Shown here one piece after another: positions 56,695 to 64,000 of a stretch of 64,000 nt of DNA (positions are counted from its first letter, which is position 1; each line of letters starts with the position of its first letter). Under the pieces are notes generated by a model. It ran no database searches and was not told the origin of the DNA. It saw only the letters and a program-made list of their open reading frames with translations. The DNA lies in the NCBI RefSeq assembly GCF_032854445.1, contig NC_088296.1:27048667-27112666 (forward strand), in the 5' to 3' direction. The translations under genes and the position numbers were made by a program. The DNA comes from Liolophura sinensis (Eukaryota > Mollusca > Polyplacophora > Chitonida > Chitonidae).

Positions 56695-59629
56695 TAGGAC
56701 ACAGACCCCCATTACAACTTCCGTTTTTCAGTAGGGACGATTGTAGTTCTGTGTATTTTAGGGTGTAAAGTCTTTTTTTGCTGCCAGCCTGCCGTTTTTG
56801 GTGTACAGGTGCATGCTTGGTATCAAAATGATGGAAATTGTCTAAGCTTTGGGCAGGTATGAGTTTTAATGGTGAAAGTTTGAAATTCTGGGCGAGAGGA
56901 CACAAGGAGACAGGTGGTGATGAGGCTGCGAGTGACGTCCCCTTGGCGTTGCTAGGCACCCCTCCCAGCTGCCGGCATGGAAAGGTCCAGATTTTGACGG
57001 TCAACCTATGTCAAGATTTTTACAGCTTCTTTCTCACAGGCTGGGCCAGGTATGCACCAAAGCTTATTGGCCTCGGAATGTTTGGGACTGAGCTACAGCG
57101 CTAAACGTTAACATTGTCGCTTATGGAAAACTAATGGGGGTCTGAGGCCTGATCTGTCCACTTGTGCCAAAACATGTAATATGTCACTGTGTGCTCAGAT
57201 TTCGCAGCAGCCTGATAATATTTGGTGGGTACATCTGCGATGTGGTTTGCATTGACATGGAACTTGATTGAGCAGTTTTAAAGCTTTTTAATTCTATATT
57301 TTCCCCACATATCCATTTTGTCTAAAAATCGGCTAAAACGCTCTGTGGTCAAGGGTAGTACAGGAGTATAAACAGACTGGAACAAACACAGACAACGTTT
57401 CATTGTTCCTGGTTTTTTAAATGTCTCTTTTGGGGCTGACATTTGATGAATAATGCAAAATTTGAGTGCTGCGAGTGAAATTGGAGTATGTGGCTGATAG
57501 ATAGGGTGGTGTGATTAAGGATGGTCAATAAGGCCTTGCATCACATATAAGGGCCCAGCCTCACACAGGTGGATAAAAACACATCAGCAGATTAATTTAC
57601 TTGGCTAGAGTAGTAGAGAGGGCCAGTGTGCATTTAATTTACAAACCAAGTCAGGTTCCTCCCATGTGTGCCACCACACGCTAGGTAAATGTGCTTCAAA
57701 TCATCCTGCAGGTCACAAAACATTAAAAACAGGCATCTCTGCTGCAACACTGTCTGCTGTTTTGGGCATAGACTTGAAGTGGACAAGGTAAATTTTCCTC
57801 TTTAAACTTAAAAATAAACCACTGCAGGCATGTAGTTTTCATTGCATGTGTATATTCATTCCTCTGACAAGTTACATGTGCACTCACACAGTATGTGTGG
57901 CGTTGGAACAAAAATGATCAATTTCAAGTTTCTAGCATACATGTAAGTGTGATCTGTTGGAATATTGCCCTTGTGAAAATGAGTCTCTGCCCCACCAGGT
58001 GTCTGTTTCTCCACCAGAACATAGTACGCTGTTCCTGCGACATCTCAAGGAGTTTTTGTTTTAGTATCTGGCCCAGTGTGGCATCCACCTCCCTGGGCAA
58101 CTGGGATTTTTTTTATGTTTCCAATGTCCTCACACACAAGTTAGAAATTAGACAGCTACATATGGCTTTCACATCCTAGTTTAATACCTATTGAGCTTTC
58201 GTCTTGGTTTCCCCTGTTTAGATCTTGTCTCCCAAACATGGCGTCAGTGAACTTTGCCTGGTTTATGCATATATTGAACTGGGATCTACCTAGGTGAGTG
58301 GGGTCTGCTAGCCGTTCAGCTTCCTCAAAGGCCTGACCATTCGGATGCAGTCTTCCACTCCCTTGGCCGACCTAGAATCCCCGTCATTGGTCCGGTACTA
58401 CACCATGACACATACCAACTCCAGCCCCCCCCCCCCCCCCCCCACCACACACCCCCACCCCACCCCAACCGGGGAAACGTCACAGGTTTCTCATATATGT
58501 ACGGACAGTTTGAATGTCCATTCCTCATGCCCACCCAGGAACACCCAGTGTGGAACCTGATTACGGATGTAATTTCTCACTGATTATTTGAGGATTTCTG
58601 TGTTGTTACAGGTTAAAAAGTATAGCTTTTCCCCTCTTCTTGGGTCCCTTCAACATGTCTTGGGAGGGTTGCCTTGCTGACTGTCTGAATGACCAATGTG
58701 CATGTACTGTGTGGCTTTATTTTTGTAAGTGGCAAATTCATATTTCTCCCCTCTACTTATCTCTTGTAGATGCCAGTGTCACACTTTGGTGTTTGTTATG
58801 TAGAAAGTACTTATTTAGTCTTGAGGCAACAACACAGGTGGTGGGATTCTTTTGCACTGTGAGTTGAGGTAAGCCAGCCAACCAATGGCAGCCATGGGGA
58901 GACGGGAAAGGGGGGTAGTGGGGGGGGGGGGGGGGGGGGGTAGTGGTGATCTTATAAAGGGTTTTATCATGTGAATCACTATGTAAAAGGGATTACTAGT
59001 CTTTTCTTTAGCCCTATCCATGGAAACTGTGCCTATGAGCATTTCTATATCAATTTTGGATGCATATGTTTTACTTTGATGGTGATCAAATGTACTTTTC
59101 TGGAATTTTGAAACTCCGCTTTGCTACCCACCTGTATCACTTTAAGTCAAATTTTGCACAAAGTTGCTAAAAGGTATGTCCTATATTTTGTAAGTGAATT
59201 GTCAGATAAATTACCTGTCTTTTGATATATATTTTGACACTTTTGGCTTTTAAGTATTTTCTTTACACTGCTGTAAACAAGAAAATCTACTTGAAAATCC
59301 ATACTTTCTAAATGTTTGTCAATGGAAAATGTAAAATACTTTGTCATTGGCATTTTTTTCGTTTTTCTTGCAGATATACATACCAGCTTTCCAAAACATT
59401 TGACCTGGTTGAGATATTTTGAACGGTATGTTGCACTACAGAGCTTTGAACTTCGTGCTTGAGGACGGACAAACAGACACATTTCCAAGATAGGGGTACC
59501 CCAAGTGAAATTCCTCCTACTCAAAAGTTTTAGCATGTATCAAGCTGTAACTTTATGTGTGAGGTTTAGAGGTAGTAAGCATTATGTGGTGCAAAAATTA
59601 TTGATTTTGAAAAAAGTTGGCTGGTGTGA
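56695..59629. repeat. 2.9-kb segmental tandem duplication, copy 2
   Basis: About 2935 bp. It carries the same candidate exon 1 at 58238-58293. The last-exon counterpart starts at 59374 but has one extra base (TATGTTGCAC versus TATGTGCAC), which breaks the C-terminal frame. Confidence 0.95.
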
Positions 59630-60083
59630 TAGGACACAGACCCCCATTAACAACTTCCGTTTTTCAGTAGGGACGATTGTAGTTCTGTGTATTTTAGGGG
59701 TGTAAAGTCTTTTTTTGCTGCCAGCCTGCCGTTTTTGGTGTACAGGTGCATGCTTGGTATCAAAATGATGGAAATTGTCTAAGCTTTGGGCAGGTATGAG
59801 TTTTAATGGTGAAAGTTTGAAATTCTGGGCGAGAGGACACAAGGAGACAGGTGGTGATGAGGCTGCGAGTGGACGTCCCCTTGGCGTTGCTAAGGCACCC
59901 CTCCCAGCTGCCGGCATGGAAAGGTCCAGATTTTGACGGTCAACCTATGTCAAGATTTTTACAGCTTCTTTCTCACAGGCTGGGCCAGGCATGCACCAAA
60001 GCTTATTGGCCTCGGAATGTTTGGGACTGAGCTACAGCGCTAAGACGTTAACATTGTCGCTTATGGAAAACTAATGGGGGGTC
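59630..60083. repeat. 2.9-kb segmental duplication, truncated copy 3
   Basis: Only the first ~450 bp are present, ending after 'atggaaaactaatgggg'. It differs from copies 1 and 2 mainly by single inserted bases ('ccattaacaac', 'gagtggacgtcc', 'gctaaggcac', 'gctaagacg'). Confidence 0.92.
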
Positions 60084-60317
60084 TCGAGGCAGTAATATAG
60101 GACAGGACATCCAGTTTTCTCCATTGATTTTCCCGGAGCCTTACTGGAAGCTAAACGCCTGCTCGCTGCTGTCTGTACCGAAGTGGTAAACATTGGTTGG
60201 TATACTTGTAGTGCAGCTCTCTGTGCCGCAGTGGTAAATACTGATTGTCGCACTGTGCTTGTAGTGCATACTGTTTAAACGGAGTGTTACGTATTGTTTG
60301 TAATGGTAAGACTTGTG

Positions 60318-60412
60318 GTATTTATTTATTTGATTGGAGGCCTCTTTCGTATAAGTGAACTATTCTTGAGTAAGTCGTAAACACCGATCAAATGAATAAA
60401 TGAATATTTGAT
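60318..60412. mobile_element. V-SINE-like tail fragment
   Basis: 'tataagtgaactattcttga', 'gtaagtcgtaaacaccgatc' and 'aaatgaataaatgaat' match the 3' end of the V-SINE-like elements elsewhere in the window. Confidence 0.5.
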
Positions 60413-60469
60413 TGGGGATTTCACCCATACTGTCACTTAAAACCACGTTTTCTGTACCAAAGTGTAAGC

Positions 60470-61430
60470 GCTGACTGCAATGGCACGTTTGTGTTACAAT
60501 GTATGTAAAGACATACTATAGTGGTACGTACGCAGTGTAATGGTCCACTTGTACTACATACTGTCTGTACCAGGGTGGAACGCACGTGATCGCACACCTT
60601 GTAGTATCGTACACTTGTAGTACCTACTGTCTGTACCAGGGTTGAACGCACTGATCGCACTGGTGCACTTGTAGTATTCGTACACGTGTAGTACAGACTG
60701 TCTGTTACCAGGGCGAAACGCACTGATCGCACACTTGTAGTATTCGTACACTTGTAGTACAGACTGTCTGTACCAGGGTGGAACACACTGATCGCACTGG
60801 TGCACTTGTAGTATTCGTACACTTGTAATACATAATGTCTGTACCAGGGTGGAACGCACTGATCGCACTGGTACGCTTATAGTATTCGTACACGTGTAGT
60901 ACAGACTGTCTGTACCAGGGTGGAACGCACTGATCGCACTGGTACGCCTGTAGTATTTGTACACGTGTAGTACAGACTGTCTGTACCAGGGTGGAACGCA
61001 CTGATCCCACTGGTGCACTTGTAGTATTCATACACTTGTAATACATACTGTCTGTATCAGGGTGGAAGGCACTAATCGCACTGGTCTACTTGTAGTAATT
61101 CGTACACGTGTAGTACAGACTGTGTGTACCAGGGTGGAAACACATTAATCGCACTGGTGCACTTGTAGTATTCGTACACGTGTAGTACAGGACTGTCTGT
61201 ACCAGGGAGGAGCGCACTGATCGCACTGGTACGCTTGTAGTATTCGTACACGTGTAGTACAGACTGTCTGTACCAGGGTGGAACGCACTGATCGCACTGG
61301 TACGCTTGTAATATTCGTACACTTGTAGTACAGATTGTCTGTACCAGGTTGGAACGCACTGATCGCACTGGTACGTTTGTAGGACATATTGTACGTACTG
61401 ATTGTCGTGGTACATTTGTAGTACCTGGTG
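60470..61430. repeat. 71-bp tandem array, about 13 copies
   Basis: The unit holds 'gtacagactgtctgtaccag', 'ggtggaacgcactgatcgca' and 'ctggtacgcttgtagtattc'. The period of 71 is measured at 60861, 60932 and 61003. Left-hand copies are degenerate. The several minus-strand open frames are shadows of the array. Confidence 0.93.
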
Positions 61431-62225
61431 TCTTAATTCGTGGGGCCAATTTGAAGATGATAAAAGCAAAGGTAGGTCATACATTGCCTTTACATGTCTG
61501 GGCGGTTTATCACAGATACATTATTAATTCCAGGCCTCAGACAAAGAAAAACTTTCTTTTAGCATGGTGCGGAAATAGGAAAATCCAAGATGACGGATAT
61601 CCAAAAGTAGGGCATACCTTGCTTTTGCGTATCTGACATTCTTATACTGGATGTACTTGACTGAATAAAAAAAAAAACAAGATCGAGGGTTTGAGAGAAT
61701 GTCTCCGCAAGGTGCTGCATTTAGCATTAACTGTATGGTGGATAAATTCCTTTTATAAAATTGAAATAAGGGGCATAGAGAGATCAGTCTATGGGCATAT
61801 CCCTTTTTTCTAGGGCAGTGGAAAAGGTTGAGAGTAGTGCGGGTAAAAGGCGACAAACAAGTACATTAAGTGTGGGTATACGTGTTCACAATATGTAGGC
61901 CTGATCACTACATGTTAATATGAATTCACTAAAGTGCTATTTGTACTAACACGGTGACCAAGCCACGTAGGTGGTTGTCACGTTGTATTCAGTGTGTGTC
62001 TGAATAAGGCAAAAACCCAGAAGTTTTGATTGTGAACAGACGTGACCTTGACATTGGCCTACCTCACATTGTACCAAAAATCAGAACGTTGACATTCACA
62101 TGACCCACAAATATTTCACATGGTGTGGAAAGTAGGAACACTGTATAACCCAGCATGACCTATTTCAAGTTACCGGTACACTATAAGGAAAGTGACCACT
62201 CATCAAGTGTAGAATGGAGAGGAGT
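61431..62225. other. non-coding interval
   Basis: A degenerate duplication ('gcaaaggtaggtcatacattg' versus 'ccaaaagtagggcatacctt') lies at 61460-61640. Nothing else recognised. Confidence 0.45.
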
Positions 62226-62234
62226 AGGTGTTAT

Positions 62235-62765
62235 ATCCACACACGGTGTTCTGTGATTGGCTGTGGTAAATATCCTACAGTAACCGATGTACTGTCTCAT
62301 CAGAGCGCCCCGATGAAGGCGTAAATGTTGTTCTGTGATTGGCTGTGGTAAATAGCCCACAGTAACCGATGTATTGTCTCATCAGAGCGCCCCGATGAAG
62401 GCGTAAATGTTGTTCTGTGATTGGCTGTGGTAAATAGCCCACAGTAACCGATGTATTGTCTCATCAGAGCGCCCCGATGAAGGCATAAATGCTGTTCTGT
62501 GATTGGTCGTGGTGAATACAGTAATTTCCTAACCAATGTATTGTCTCATCTGAACGCCTTGATGAAGACGTAAATGCTGTTCTGTGATTGGCCGTGGTGA
62601 ATACAGTAGTGTCCTAACCAATGTACTGTCTCATCTGAACGCATTGATGAAGACGTAAATGCTGTTCTGTGATTGGCCGTGGTGAATACAGTAGTGTCCT
62701 AACCAATGTATTGTCCCATCTCAACGCCTCGATGAAAACAGTAACTTCCTAACTAATGCATTATC
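62235..62765. repeat. ~82-bp tandem repeat, about 6.5 copies
   Basis: The unit holds 'gttctgtgattggctgtggt', 'agtaaccgatgtattgtctc' and 'gcgccccgatgaaggcgtaa'. The right-hand copies are shorter and diverged. Confidence 0.92.
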
Positions 62766-63680
62766 AAGTGTGCTAATGTTCCACCTGTGAAGTTTTATTT
62801 ATTGATCACATTAAACCTCTTCCGATCCATTCGACCTCTTCCCGTTTTTATTAATATTAATAGAGGTGTTTCGGGCCATAAAAGTGAAATTTTCGTTTTA
62901 TTTTCGTCGTTGACATGTATATCACTCTTGATATATTTTGTGTTAAGTGTTTTAGTTAGACTAATTGTCCTTGTAAAAGGTTCAACAACCTTGTTTCCTT
63001 GTTTAATTTTTCCGCTCAGAAGTTAAAGCTAACAAAATTTTTCTTTATCTACAGAAATTAAAAACATTGAAGTCTGTTTGATTTGCTTTTATTCATGTGA
63101 TTTAAATGATCAAAAAATTTAAATGATCAAAAGAATATTTTTACCACCGCGGTACGTTTTTGTTGTACACAAATGTTTAGATTGTTTGCCTTGTTAGTAT
63201 TTCATGTATATACCCCTACCGTTAATATTAATATGCTTTGATGCATGTATGGTGTCCCTACCGTCGATGGTGTCCCTACCGTCGATGGTGTCCCTGCTAA
63301 CTATCCTACATTATATACAAACTGAATTACTTTTTAGCTCGCCTTTCGAAGTAAGGAGAGGTATTGTGAGAGGGGATCAGGTGTTGTCGGTGGCGGTGTC
63401 CGGGGCGGTGTCCTGTTTGGTATCAGTTTTTAACCAATTATAGTACACACACAGCCAGTCATCAGTAGCGATTTGCATATCAAAAACCAAGGAAGTCCTT
63501 CATCTCATAGCTCAAAATTTTGCTTAGCTATTCACAGGGTTGCAATTGCCTCCCGCAGTACATGGATTGCCAAATGTAGTTCGTGATTTGCATATCAAAG
63601 ACCTCTGTGGTAAATTTGTGCACCAAATCCTCGCAGTGCCTTTTACCACCACAATGATTTACAACACCATAACATGAAGT
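62766..63680. other. non-coding interval with small repeats
   Basis: A ~18-bp triplicate 'ggtgtccctaccgtcgat' lies at 63249-63296. A 'tttttagctcgcctttcgaa' phrase at 63331-63350 is typical of a dispersed molluscan repeat. Two 79-codon plus frames are not supported. Confidence 0.45.
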
Positions 63681-63684
63681 CACT

Positions 63685-63945
63685 GCAATCCTTACGCTGC
63701 TCTGCAATCCTTATCCTGCTCTGCAGTTCTTACGCTGCTCTGCAATCCTTATCCTGCTGCAATCCTTATCCTGCTCTGCAATCCTTACGCTGCTCTGCAA
63801 TTCTTACGCTGCTCTGCAATCCTTAAGCTGCTCTGCAATTCTTACGCTGCTCTGCAATCCTTATCCTGCCCTGCAATTCTTACGCTGCTCTGCAATTCTT
63901 ACGCTGCTCTGCAATCCTTACGCTGCTCTGCAATCCTTACGCATA
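63685..63945. repeat. ~19-bp tandem repeat, about 14 copies
   Basis: The unit is 'gctctgcaatccttacgct', with variants 'ttatcctgct' and 'aattcttacg'. One unit near 63745 is shortened. Confidence 0.93.
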
Positions 63946-64000
63946 CGATTAACAGTCATAGCTCTGCCTTTATAATAATTTTAGACGTTCTCGTTGATAT

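Noticed and set aside
60433-61484. Several 80-154-codon Tyr/Cys-rich minus frames
   Set aside because: All are overlapping readings of the 71-bp array.

Overview
This is a 64 kb piece of an animal nuclear genome, most likely a mollusc. I infer this from split genes with GT-AG introns, AT-rich spacers, tRNA-headed SINEs whose tails read like 'cccaagcactcactcactc', V-SINE-like elements ending in AAATAAAT, and a very high load of tandem repeats. There is no operon, CRISPR, rRNA or stand-alone tRNA gene. One 200-N assembly gap lies at 26698-26897.

Layout. (1) 1-3860: AT-rich sequence, a 54-bp satellite (1546-3140) and a SINE pair. (2) 4867-8708, plus strand: the last four coding exons of a Rab8/10/13-type small GTPase; its 5' exons lie outside the window. 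(3) 8.7-18.6 kb: intergenic, with many short tandem repeats. (4) 18627-37477, minus strand: a complete six-exon Rab GTPase of 233 residues (Rab5/21/22/31-like). All splice phases agree and all five G motifs plus a C-terminal CSC are present. Its introns are almost wholly tandem repeats. (5) 37892-40102, plus strand: HINT1 in three exons, head to head with the Rab gene across 414 bp; exon 3 has frame breaks. (6) 40.3-42.5 kb: two tandem arrays. (7) 42.65-49.4 kb, minus strand: a many-exon gene resembling the dispersed DUF6729-type, probably transposon-derived family, with at least two apparent frameshifts and a SINE insertion. (8) 51.4-52.1 kb: a 36-bp array. (9) 53773-60083: a 2.9-kb segment in tandem, about 2.15 copies, carrying candidate exons of an unknown small protein. 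(10) 60.4-63.95 kb: further short arrays.

Main observation. In both Rab genes, tandem arrays have grown from exon-intron boundaries, so an exon edge and its splice site have been multiplied. In the minus-strand Rab gene, exon 2 with its 3' splice site (P-loop/switch I exon) is repeated about 58 times in 108-bp units. The exon 5 end with its 5' splice site is repeated about 26 times in 88-bp units. Degenerate copies of the exon 3 and exon 4 donor regions form arrays in introns 3 and 4. In the Rab8-like gene the exon end 'ACTCGG|GTGAGT' is repeated about 10 times in 66-67-bp units. The 108-bp and 66-bp units are multiples of three and partly stop-free, so use of another copy would be in frame. 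The 88-bp units would act as poison exons. The very long open frames over 29.8-36.2 kb are by-products of this array, not evidence of a giant protein.
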